From: Apopatocola sp963628785
Lineage (GTDB): Bacteria; Bacillota; Clostridia; Oscillospirales; Oscillospiraceae
DNA length: 8,185 nt
NCBI GenBank assembly: GCA_963628785.1
Contig: CAVGGQ010000088.1
Location: 1-8,185, forward strand
Direction of reading: 5' to 3'
Made by a program: the position numbers and the translations under genes. How positions within the stretch are numbered: the stretch's first letter is position 1; the number at the start of each line of letters is the position of its first letter. Below the pieces are notes generated by a model. The model worked only from the letters and a program-made list of their open reading frames with translations. It ran no database searches and had not been told where the DNA came from. Of this stretch, positions 1 to 5,401 are shown one piece after another.

Positions 1-186
1 TTATACCATACTCAGAGCTTTTTTCAATGTTCCGATTAAATCAGAGGTTCCATAGATATTTTTTTGTTTGTCTTTTTTGCAAGAAAAAAGTCCGGACGCC
101 GGGCGATAAAGGAAAGATGCGCAGAACCTCCCCACCTCACCCCACCCGGAATTTCGTAAATAATCAATGAATAATTGAAATGTTCC
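1..186. other. intergenic/edge region without a supportable gene
   Basis: This AT-rich stretch precedes the first promoter. It contains an A/T hairpin (CTTTTTT, 5-nt loop, AAAAAAG at 72-90). A 73-codon minus-strand open frame spans it and continues to 222, but that frame runs across the promoter of the next gene, has no ribosome site and resembles no family I know. I see no gene here. Confidence 0.5.
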
Positions 187-215
187 TTGCAAGCGGCGGG
201 GAAAAATGGTAGAAT
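187..215 (+). promoter_or_regulatory. promoter of the P-loop/rqcP operon
   Basis: TTGCAA (187-192) and TAGAAT (210-215) are separated by 17 bp, with a TG at 207-208 forming an extended -10 (TGnTAGAAT). Transcription would start near 222, leaving a leader of about 50 nt before the ATG at 271. The elements match a housekeeping sigma-70/SigA promoter; the assignment is by pattern only. Confidence 0.6.
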
Positions 216-270
216 AGAACAAAGAGGTAAACTGTCGTCTTTTTCAAATTCTTAAATGAGGTGATTTCCT

Positions 271-681
271 ATGGTTAAACTTATCATGGGTCTGTCCGGC
301 TCCGGCAAAACGAAGACTCTGATCTCTCTTGTCAGCGAAGCCATCGATAAAGAACAGGGCAACGTGGTCTGCATCGAAAAGAGCCGTCATCTGACTTACG
401 ATATTCCTTATCAGGCGCGTTTGATCCGCACCGATGATTACGGCGTGCGCGGCAACACCATGCTGCTCGGCTTCCTTTGCGGCCTGCACGCGGGCAACTA
501 CGACATTTCGCACTTCTTCATTGACGACCTCAACAAGATCCTCGACGACCGCTCCAACGAGGCTCTCGAGAAGTTCCTCGATGTCCTTGACGACTTCGGC
601 AGCCGCGAGAACATCAACTTCACCATCACCATTACCGCCGACCCCAATGCCGTCGGCGAAGGCCTGAAGAAGTACTTCTGA
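271..681 (+). CDS. small P-loop NTPase of unknown function
   Basis: This 136-residue protein has a clear Walker A motif at residues 7-14 (GLSGSGKT) and a Walker B-like hydrophobic strand ending in two acidic residues at 81-86 (HFFIDD). It therefore probably binds and hydrolyses a nucleoside triphosphate. No helicase, kinase-lid or membrane segment is visible, and at 136 residues it is close to a minimal P-loop fold. The start is supported by GAGGTGA at 258-264, 6 nt upstream of the ATG. It lies 1 nt before rqcP, so the two are almost certainly co-transcribed and translationally coupled. Small proteins of this kind are often loosely named as PilT-like ATPases in Clostridia, but nothing here points to motility. 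The pairing with rqcP suggests, without proof, a translation-linked job. The open frame is certain; the function is not known. Confidence 0.85.
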   Translation: MVKLIMGLSGSGKTKTLISLVSEAIDKEQGNVVCIEKSRHLTYDIPYQARLIRTDDYGVRGNTMLLGFLCGLHAGNYDISHFFIDDLNKILDDRSNEALEKFLDVLDDFGSRENINFTITITADPNAVGEGLKKYF

Positions 682-682
682 T

Positions 683-925
683 ATGCGGCTCGACAAATGG
701 CTGAAGGTATCGCGGCTCATCAAGCGGCGTACCGTGGCGCAGGAAGCGTGCGACAGCGGACATGTGTCCGTGGACGGCCGCGTCGCCAAGCCCTCGACGG
801 AAGTCAAGGAGGGCAGCGTCGTAGAGATCCGCTTCGGTGCCAAGACTCTGCGCGCCGAGGTCCTCTCCGTGCAGGAGACCGTCCGCAAAGACGATGCCGC
901 CGCCATGTACCGCGAGCTGGCGTAA
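683..925 (+). CDS. rqcP: RqcP, S4-domain ribosome-associated quality-control factor (Hsp15/YabO-like)
   Basis: This 80-residue basic protein is essentially one S4 RNA-binding domain: it opens MRLDKWLKVSRLIKRRT, continues with the HVSVDGRVAKPS turn, and ends with an RFGAKTLRAEVLSV strand. In Bacillus subtilis RqcP binds stalled 50S subunits with RqcH and helps add C-terminal alanine tails to nascent chains. D4 and R16, which I recall as functionally important there, are present. The length matches the family (about 80-90). The ATG lies 1 nt after the upstream stop (TGA 679-681) with only a weak purine-rich site inside the preceding gene, so translation is probably coupled. A palindromic repeat begins 8 nt after the stop and a terminator follows. 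The alternative name is heat shock protein 15-like RNA-binding protein; the family call is secure. Confidence 0.93.
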   Translation: MRLDKWLKVSRLIKRRTVAQEACDSGHVSVDGRVAKPSTEVKEGSVVEIRFGAKTLRAEVLSVQETVRKDDAAAMYRELA

Positions 926-933
926 ATACATAA

Positions 934-1015
934 GGCAACACCGCATAATATCGTCTGCGGCGCTTTGCGGAAATTTTGTTCGCAAATCGCTCTTGCCGAA
1001 TTATGCGGTATTGCT
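934..1015 (+). repeat. palindromic intergenic repeat, copy A
   Basis: This is an 82-bp imperfect palindrome directly after rqcP. The outer arms (935-949 and 1000-1014) pair over 15 positions with one mismatch. An inner stem is formed by GCG.TTTGCG-type arms around an AT-rich loop near 970-980. Its reverse complement matches copy B (5315-5396) at about 70 of 80 positions. It encodes nothing plausible and would form a long hairpin in the rqcP mRNA 3' end. Strand is given relative to the upstream gene: both copies read the same way after their gene. Confidence 0.85.
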
Positions 1016-1024
1016 ATAAATACT

Positions 1025-1059
1025 CCCCGGGACCGCCTCCAAAACAGCCCCGGGGTTTT
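1025..1059 (+). terminator. terminator of the P-loop/rqcP operon
   Basis: A GC-only stem (CCCCGGG 1025-1031 with CCCGGGG 1049-1055) closes a 17-nt loop and is followed by TTTT. The short T run and long loop make it a moderate rather than strong intrinsic terminator. Confidence 0.6.
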
Positions 1060-1116
1060 GCATTCGCCGGAGAAATATAGTATAACGGCAAAAAGTTATG
1101 GAAAGGGCGTGCTTTT

Positions 1117-1473
1117 ATGACCCGACAGGAGCTGCTGGACTATTGCTTTCGGACATACGGGACGGAGGCGGACTATCCGTGGTCGGATGCTAACGCGGTG
1201 CTGCGGCATCGGGTGAGCGGGAAGTGGTACGCGGTGATCCTCGAGGTGCGCCGCGAAAAGCTCGGCCTGCCGGGGAAAGGCACCGTTCATGTTGTCAACG
1301 TGAAGTGCGATCCGATCCAGAGCGGCTCCCTGCGCACCCAACCGGGCTATTTCCCCGCCTACCACATGAACAAAGAGCAATGGCTCTCCGTACTGCTCGA
1401 TTCGACACAGCCCGAGCGTGAGATCCAAAGCCTCATTGACCTGAGCTTCCGCATGACGGATGCAAAAAAATAA
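1117..1473 (+). CDS. MmcQ/YjbR family protein
   Basis: This 118-residue protein has the MmcQ/YjbR layout. An N-terminal helix (TRQELLDYCFRTYG) is followed by a YPWSDANAVLRHRVSGKWYAV segment, equivalent to the family's yPF...v.kv.gK.fa, then the VNVKCDP turn at about 81-87, the GYFPAYHMNKEQWLSVLLD block, and a C-terminal helix ending in the LIDLSFRMT motif. The fold (CyaY-like) is known from E. coli YjbR, and many members are annotated as DNA-binding, but the biochemical role is poorly established. The start is supported by GGAAAGG about 10 nt upstream. No convincing promoter was found in 1060-1100, though TATAGT (1076-1081) could serve as a -10. It is monocistronic: a terminator precedes it and another overlaps its stop codon. 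Confidence 0.88.
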   Translation: MTRQELLDYCFRTYGTEADYPWSDANAVLRHRVSGKWYAVILEVRREKLGLPGKGTVHVVNVKCDPIQSGSLRTQPGYFPAYHMNKEQWLSVLLDSTQPEREIQSLIDLSFRMTDAKK

Positions 1474-1512
1474 AATCGCAGGAGACTTTTCCGAAAGCCT
1501 CCTGCGATTTTT
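1473..1512 (+). terminator. strong intrinsic terminator after the MmcQ/YjbR gene
   Basis: A 12-bp perfect stem (AAATCGCAGGAG 1473-1484 with CTCCTGCGATTT 1499-1510) continues inward for 4 more pairs after one mismatch, to a 4-nt loop, and ends in a T run. The stem begins on the last base of the stop codon. The A run on the left arm means it could also act on the other strand. Confidence 0.9.
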
Positions 1513-1535
1513 ATAAGTGAGGCTCCGTTTTTGGG

Positions 1536-1563
1536 TTGATTTTTCGGAAAGTTCGTGTAAAAT
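1536..1563 (+). promoter_or_regulatory. promoter of the GntR-family regulator
   Basis: TTGATT (1536-1541) and TAAAAT (1558-1563) are spaced by 16 bp, which predicts a start near 1570. An inverted repeat (ACATTAT, gagca, ATAATGT; 1564-1582) covers the predicted start site, and the TTGTATAC element lies just downstream. This arrangement suits negative autoregulation. Confidence 0.5.
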
Positions 1564-1582
1564 ACATTATGAGCAATAATGT
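1564..1582. promoter_or_regulatory. inverted repeat over the predicted gntR start site
   Basis: A perfect 7-bp inverted repeat (ACATTAT / ATAATGT) with a 5-nt spacer directly follows the -10. It could be a regulator site. It has no T tail and sits at the start of the transcript, so it is not a terminator. No related copy was found near ald. Confidence 0.35.
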
Positions 1583-1590
1583 GCGCTGAG

Positions 1591-1600
1591 TTGTATACGA
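1591..1600. promoter_or_regulatory. putative GntR operator in the regulator's own leader
   Basis: TTGTATACGA contains the GTATAC core also found in the perfect palindrome across the ald promoter (2456-2467). GntR proteins of the FadR/FCD branch typically bind short palindromes with T/G-rich left and A/C-rich right arms around a small centre. Its place about 20 bp downstream of the predicted start would fit autoregulation. The link to this protein is inferred. Confidence 0.45.
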
Positions 1601-1662
1601 ATTTGCATATGTATGGTGCATCGAATGATGAGTCGAATGTATGCGGGGGAGGTATTCTTTTA

Positions 1663-2292
1663 ATGGAAAACAACATGGAAAAAGCCGGCTCGCCGGCAAA
1701 TCAGGTCTATACATATATCCGCAATCAGATCGCCACGCGGCAGATCTATCCTGGAAACCGCATCGTGGAGGAAGATGTCGCCAAAAAGCTGGGCGTGAGC
1801 CGCACACCGATTCGGACAGCTTTTTCCCGACTGAACTATGAGGGACTCATCGATCTTGTGCCGAATAAGGGGGCATTTGTGGCAATGCCGACCGTGCAGG
1901 ATCTTAAAAATGTCTATGAGATGCGCGGATTGCTTGAGGTACAGGCGTTCCGCAACGCCGTCAAGTGCGGTGTGAGCGAGGAATGTAAAGAAAAAATGCG
2001 TGAAAACCTGCAGAAGCAGGCACAGCTGCAGGGTCGCTTTGATCTCAGCGTATATGCGAATCTCAACCGTGAATTCCATATGCTGATTGCCGAACAGTCC
2101 GGCAACCCGTACTGCGAAAAGTTCCTGCGCGAGCTCCACAACAAGACGAATGCATCGATCCTCTTTCTCGACACCTCCTCCAACAATGACGCCTCGCTCC
2201 AAAATCACAGCAATATCTTTCGGGCACTCTGCGACCGTGACGAGGAGGCGGGCGTGGCCGCGATCCGCGCCGACCTTGAAATATGGCTCTGA
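1663..2292 (+). CDS. GntR family (FCD domain) transcriptional regulator
   Basis: This 209-residue protein has an N-terminal GntR winged helix-turn-helix (about 14-75, with GNRIVEEDVAKKLGVSRTPIR and the wing PNKGAFVA) and a C-terminal all-helical FCD ligand domain (about 83-205, with NREFHMLIAEQSGNP and NHSNIFRALCDRDEEA). FCD proteins usually sense a carboxylic or amino acid, often with a bound metal. Here the Asp of the usual D...FH motif is Asn (N135) and the final conserved His is Asp (D204), so metal binding may be altered. The protein also ends soon after this point, slightly short for the family. The open frame extends upstream to 1579, but the ATG at 1663 has GGGGGAGGT nearby and a proper domain start. 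It is followed by a terminator and then by ald and a permease, its likely targets. Confidence 0.9.
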   Translation: MENNMEKAGSPANQVYTYIRNQIATRQIYPGNRIVEEDVAKKLGVSRTPIRTAFSRLNYEGLIDLVPNKGAFVAMPTVQDLKNVYEMRGLLEVQAFRNAVKCGVSEECKEKMRENLQKQAQLQGRFDLSVYANLNREFHMLIAEQSGNPYCEKFLRELHNKTNASILFLDTSSNNDASLQNHSNIFRALCDRDEEAGVAAIRADLEIWL

Positions 2293-2301
2293 GTCCGGAA
2301 T

Positions 2302-2334
2302 AGCACCGCACGAGCGTTTGCGGTGCTGTTTTTT
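2302..2334 (+). terminator. intrinsic terminator after gntR
   Basis: A 9-bp perfect stem (AGCACCGCA 2302-2310 with TGCGGTGCT 2319-2327) has an 8-nt loop and is followed by GTTTTTT. It lies 10 nt after the stop codon and separates the regulator from the ald operon. Confidence 0.9.
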
Positions 2335-2374
2335 CGCAATTTTCAATAGGACATTTAGCATGTTCAACAATTAC

Positions 2375-2419
2375 AAAAAAATTTTTTTGGGGAAAAAGCT
2401 GTGCAAAAGTTTTTTGCAC
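2375..2419 (+). promoter_or_regulatory. A7T7 tract and 19-bp inverted repeat upstream of the ald promoter
   Basis: A symmetrical A7T7 tract (2375-2388) is followed by GTGCAAAAGTTTTTTGCAC (2401-2419), which is a perfect 8-bp inverted repeat with a 3-nt centre. The repeat ends about 10 bp before the -35. The A tract could bend DNA or act as an UP element, and the inverted repeat is well placed for an activator or a second repressor site. It lacks a T tail after it, so a terminator is less likely. Confidence 0.45.
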
Positions 2420-2429
2420 TGACTTTATA

Positions 2430-2458
2430 TTGACACCCTCTCTTTTTTGCTGTGTATT
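2430..2458 (+). promoter_or_regulatory. promoter of the ald-permease operon
   Basis: A consensus TTGACA (2430-2435) is followed 17 bp later by TGTATT (2453-2458, 4 of 6 matches). The start would be near 2465, giving a leader of about 150 nt. The -10 overlaps the operator palindrome by three bases, so a bound regulator would block RNA polymerase. The strong -35 with a weak -10 is typical of a controlled promoter. Confidence 0.6.
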
Positions 2459-2467
2459 GTATACAAT
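2456..2467. promoter_or_regulatory. putative GntR operator over the ald promoter
   Basis: ATTGTATACAAT is a perfect 12-bp palindrome spanning the end of the -10 and the predicted start. A related half site (GTACAA) follows at 2471-2476. The TTGTATAC core recurs upstream of gntR at 1591. This is the strongest evidence that the adjacent FCD regulator controls the operon, most simply as a repressor. Confidence 0.55.
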
Positions 2468-2537
2468 CTCGTACAAGAAAGCAGATACAAGACAGGCAAC
2501 AGCACAGAGTACGAGCGAGTACACAAAAGTCATAATA

Positions 2538-2550
2538 AAGGTGGCACCGC
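2538..2550 (+). other. T-box-like sequence in the ald leader
   Basis: AAGGTGGCACCGC closely resembles the conserved core of T-box riboswitches (AAGGGUGGNACCGC). However, only about 75 nt lie between the predicted transcription start and this motif, too little for a standard specifier stem. I also find no downstream CCUU-type partner arm or terminator before ald. It is either a relic or a chance match. Confidence 0.2.
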
Positions 2551-2614
2551 AGGAGCCGAAAAAGTTTGCGAACATCATAATACGGGGCCGCCGAAAAAAC
2601 AGGAGGAAAAAGAA

Positions 2615-3733
2615 ATGGTCATCGGCGTATTGAAAGAGATCAAGCCCAACGAGTTCAGAGTTTCCGCTATCCCGGAAACCGTCATGGAGATCGTCCGCCA
2701 CGGACATCAGGTATATGTGGAGTCCGGTGCTGGCACCGGCAGCGGTTATTCGGATGAAGAATACGCAGCCGCCGGCGCTGTGATCGCCGATATGAATACC
2801 GTCTGGGAAAAGGCCGACATCGTCTACAAAGCCAAAGAGCTTTTCCCCGAAGAATTCAAATGGATGAACAAGGACAAGATCCTTTTCACCTACATTCACT
2901 CCAATGCTCACCCCGCGGAGACCGACTGCCTGCTCGACAGCCACGCCAGTGCCGTAGCATATGAAGATGTTCACGATAAGAACGGGCGCTTCCCACTGCT
3001 TCGTCCCATGAGCGAGATCGCCGGCAAGGGCGGCTTCCTCGCAGCCTTGCACTACATGCAGTCCGTCAACGGCGGTCCGGGCAAGATGCTCATGAATGTT
3101 GTCGGCGTGAACACCCCCATCATCACCTGCCTCGGCTGCGGCAACATCGGTACCGGCGTTGCGGAACTAGCCGGCAAGTGGGGCAACGAAGTCCGTATTC
3201 TCGATGTCAACATGGATGTCATGCTGCAGGCGAAGAAGTACCTCCCCGACGGCGTACAGTTCATGATCTCAAACCGTGCCAACCTCGAAAAGTGCCTGCG
3301 TGAGTCCGATGTCGTTATCAACGGCATTCAATGGGCCAAAGACCGCAAGGACCACATCATTTACCGCGATGATCTCAAGCTCATGAAGAAGGGTGCCATG
3401 ATCGTGGATGTCGCCTGCGATGACGGCGGCGCCATTGAAACATGCCGCTCCACCACGCACGACGATCCTGTGTACCTTGAAGAGGGGATCATGCATTACT
3501 GCGTAGACAACATCCCGTCCGCATTCGCGCAGACTGCCTCTGTCACGCTTGCCAACGCCACTGTGCCGTACCTGCTGCAGATGGCCGACAAGGGATTCAA
3601 GAAGGCAATCGAGGATAACAAGTTCCTGCGCGCCGGCATGACCTGCTTCGACGGCAAACTCACGCTGAAAGAGACTGCTCTCAAGCAGAATCGTGTATGG
3701 ACAGATCCCGAAGAATTGATTAAAATATGGTAA
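2615..3733 (+). CDS. ald: alanine dehydrogenase-type NAD-dependent enzyme
   Basis: This 372-residue protein is the usual length for alanine dehydrogenase, which oxidatively deaminates L-alanine to pyruvate and ammonia in the cytoplasm. The N-terminal domain carries KEIKPNEFRVS with R15, YKAKELFPEE with K74, and FTYIH with H95. The Rossmann fold shows GCGNIG at 174-179 and D197 at the end of the next strand, which suggests NAD use. DVACDDGGAIET holds D269. These match the canonical substrate and catalytic positions. It is a divergent member: the usual SEVAGR is SEIAGKGG, and the NMPGAVPRTS block is NIPSAFAQTAS, so the substrate could differ from alanine. The frame is open from 2447, but AGGAGG at 2601-2606 is 8 nt before the ATG at 2615, where the family alignment begins. 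The permease starts 24 nt downstream, forming an uptake-and-deamination operon. Confidence 0.87.
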   Translation: MVIGVLKEIKPNEFRVSAIPETVMEIVRHGHQVYVESGAGTGSGYSDEEYAAAGAVIADMNTVWEKADIVYKAKELFPEEFKWMNKDKILFTYIHSNAHPAETDCLLDSHASAVAYEDVHDKNGRFPLLRPMSEIAGKGGFLAALHYMQSVNGGPGKMLMNVVGVNTPIITCLGCGNIGTGVAELAGKWGNEVRILDVNMDVMLQAKKYLPDGVQFMISNRANLEKCLRESDVVINGIQWAKDRKDHIIYRDDLKLMKKGAMIVDVACDDGGAIETCRSTTHDDPVYLEEGIMHYCVDNIPSAFAQTASVTLANATVPYLLQMADKGFKKAIEDNKFLRAGMTCFDGKLTLKETALKQNRVWTDPEELIKIW

Positions 3734-3757
3734 GCCGAAAAGGCGGAGGATCGATTG

Positions 3758-5127
3758 ATGAATAATAACGAAGCGCAAGGATCCCAGTTTAAAAAAGAAA
3801 TCAGCCTTTTCGGAGGCATCTCCATATTAGTCAGCATCATGATCGGCGGCGGCATCTTCTATGTCGGTTCCTATGCTATGATGCGCACCGGATACAGTCT
3901 TGGCATGTGCCTCCTCGCATGGGTGCTTGGCGGTGTCGTATGCATGCTCGGCGGATTGTGCTATGCCGAGCTCGGCGCCATGCTGCCGAAGGCCGGCGGA
4001 CGTATCATCTACCTCAGCAAAGCGTATCACCCGATCGTGGGATTCGCAGCCGGCTTTACCCAGTGGATCCTCAGCGAGACCGGCTCCATTGCCGCTGGCG
4101 CTCTCGCCCTGATGGCTGTGTTCTCCCTGCAGGGGGTAACAGCCAAAATCATTGCTTCCGTCGTCGTGATCGTGTTTGCCGGCATCAACTTGCTTGGCGT
4201 GAAAAAAGGCTCTGTAGTGACCAATGTCATGGTCATTGCGAAAATTGTCCCGATCCTGATCATCCTGGTCGCAGCCCTGATACAGGGCCACGCCGGCAAC
4301 ACGATTTCCATGACGCCGATGGAGGGGGAAACCAAAGGCAGCTTTGCGCATATGGTCGCATTTGCCGTTGTCGCCACGCTGTATGCATACGACGGCTGGA
4401 TCGATCTCAACAATGTCGCCGAAGAGATCAAGGCCCCCCCCAGCGCAACCTGCCTCTCTCCATTATCCTCGGCATCGGCGCTATCACGGTCCTTTATTGC
4501 CTCTTCAACTACGCCATTTGGAAAGTCATTCCCCTGAACGAAATGCATGACCTGATCGAAGGCGGCAACTACTACCTGGGCACAGAGGTCGCAAAACGCA
4601 TCTTTGGCGCAGCAGGCGTGATCCTGGTGTCTGCCGGCATGGCCATCTCCCAGCTCGGCTCCATCAACTCCATGGTCCTCACTTATTCCCGTGTCGGCTA
4701 CGCTATGGGTCAGAGCGGTCACTTCCCCAAGTTCGTCACCAAGCTCAACCGCAACGGTGTTCCCTCTAACGCCATGTATCTGATGGCTGCCATCATTATT
4801 TTAATGATCTGGGTCAGCTCTCTCGATCAAGCTGTGAATATGGTGATTTTCGTCGGCCAGATCACGAATGTGCTCGTCATATTCTCGGTGATCGTGCTCC
4901 GCAAGAAAATGCCGGATATGCCGCGTCCCTACAAAGTCTGGGGCGGATATTTCACCGTTATTCTGGCCATACTCACAAACCTCTACCTCATGTATAACAC
5001 GCTTCTTAACGACACAAGATCCGCTTTGTCTGGCTTGACTTTCTGGGTCCTGGGCGGCCTCGTCTATCTCTTCTATGAGGTCAAAAATAAAAAGGAAGCT
5101 GAAAAGCGTTCCGGAGGAAACTCCTGA
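3758..5127 (+). pseudogene. APC-family amino acid permease, frame broken at a C8 run
   Basis: The intact protein would be about 455 residues with some 12 membrane helices, resembling SteT/LAT-type amino acid exchangers of the APC superfamily. Helix 1 carries the IGGGIF substrate-site motif, and the middle contains DGWIDLNNVAEEIK. The first frame (3758 to 4537) codes correctly to residue 226, then enters CCCCCCCC (4434-4441) and ends 31 residues later. The correct continuation, QRNLPLSIILGIG, lies in another frame and runs to 5127. Removing two C residues restores EIKAPQRNLP, the exact family motif; adding one gives APPQ, less typical. GGAGGA at 3745-3750 favours ATG 3758 over the adjacent TTG 3755. 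It is co-transcribed with ald and probably imports its amino acid. The break may be real decay, phase variation or a sequencing error. Confidence 0.88.
4434..4441 (+). repeat. poly-C tract (C8) at the permease frameshift
   Basis: Eight consecutive C residues lie inside the conserved loop of the permease, exactly where the reading frame switches. Homopolymer C runs of this length are prone to slipped-strand mispairing and also to base-calling errors. Six or nine C residues would restore one open frame. Confidence 0.9.
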
Positions 5128-5222
5128 TCTCACCTTTGCAGATCCTCTCCGGCATGCTCTCTCCGTAACCTCCATCCTACCTTCCCGAAATGCCGGAACA
5201 TTTCCGCACCCCCATCTCTCAC

Positions 5223-5296
5223 GCGAAAACAGCTGACCCGTTTTCGCAGGCAAAAAACAGATCGGCCACCTCTCTCCGACGACCGGTCTGTTTTTT
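5223..5296 (+). terminator. bidirectional terminator between convergent operons
   Basis: The main hairpin pairs AAAAAACAGATCGG (5252-5265) with CCGGTCTGTTTTTT (5283-5296), 14 pairs including one T-G, around a 17-nt loop. The A run and T run make it usable from both strands, serving the permease and, in reverse, yitT. A smaller hairpin (GCGAAAAC 5223-5230 with GTTTTCGC 5240-5247) precedes it. The stretch 5128-5222 holds only a loose inverted repeat (CCGGCAT/ATGCCGG) and no gene. Confidence 0.85.
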
Positions 5297-5314
5297 ATTA
5301 TATGAAATGTTTGT

Positions 5315-5396
5315 GGAAATACCGCACAATTCGGCAAGAGCGCTTTGCGGGCAAAATTTCCGCAAAACGCCTCAGACGACATTGTGCGGTATTGCC
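5315..5396 (-). repeat. palindromic intergenic repeat, copy B
   Basis: The outer arms AATACCGCACAAT (5318-5330) and ATTGTGCGGTATT (5381-5393) pair perfectly over 13 bp. An inner stem pairs GCG.TTTGCGG (5340-5350) with CCGCAAA.CGC (5360-5370), with one central mismatch, around a 9-nt loop. It begins 5 nt after the yitT stop on the minus strand. Relative to yitT it has the same orientation that copy A has relative to rqcP. Where copy A has CATAAT/ATTATG, this copy has CACAAT/ATTGTG, a paired change that keeps the stem. Confidence 0.88.
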
Positions 5397-5401
5397 CAAA
5401 C

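Noticed and set aside
1..222. Minus-strand open frame of 73 codons at the left edge
   Set aside because: It overlaps the promoter of the P-loop gene, has no ribosome site and no recognisable motifs.
934..1015. CRISPR repeat or integron attachment site
   Set aside because: There are only two distant, inverted copies with no spacers, no cas genes and no integrase in the window.
2447..2614. N-terminal 56-residue extension of ald
   Set aside because: The extension is unlike any dehydrogenase, covers the promoter and operator, and an AGGAGG site precisely positions the start at 2615.
2063..3052. Minus-strand open frame of 329 codons across gntR and ald
   Set aside because: It crosses two well-supported genes, a terminator and a promoter on the other strand; its sequence is composition-driven.
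4801..5382. Minus-strand open frame of 193 codons running from repeat copy B into the permease 3' end
   Set aside because: It begins within the repeat, reads through the terminator hairpin and is antisense to conserved permease helices. Such repeat-derived hypothetical proteins are a known annotation artefact type.
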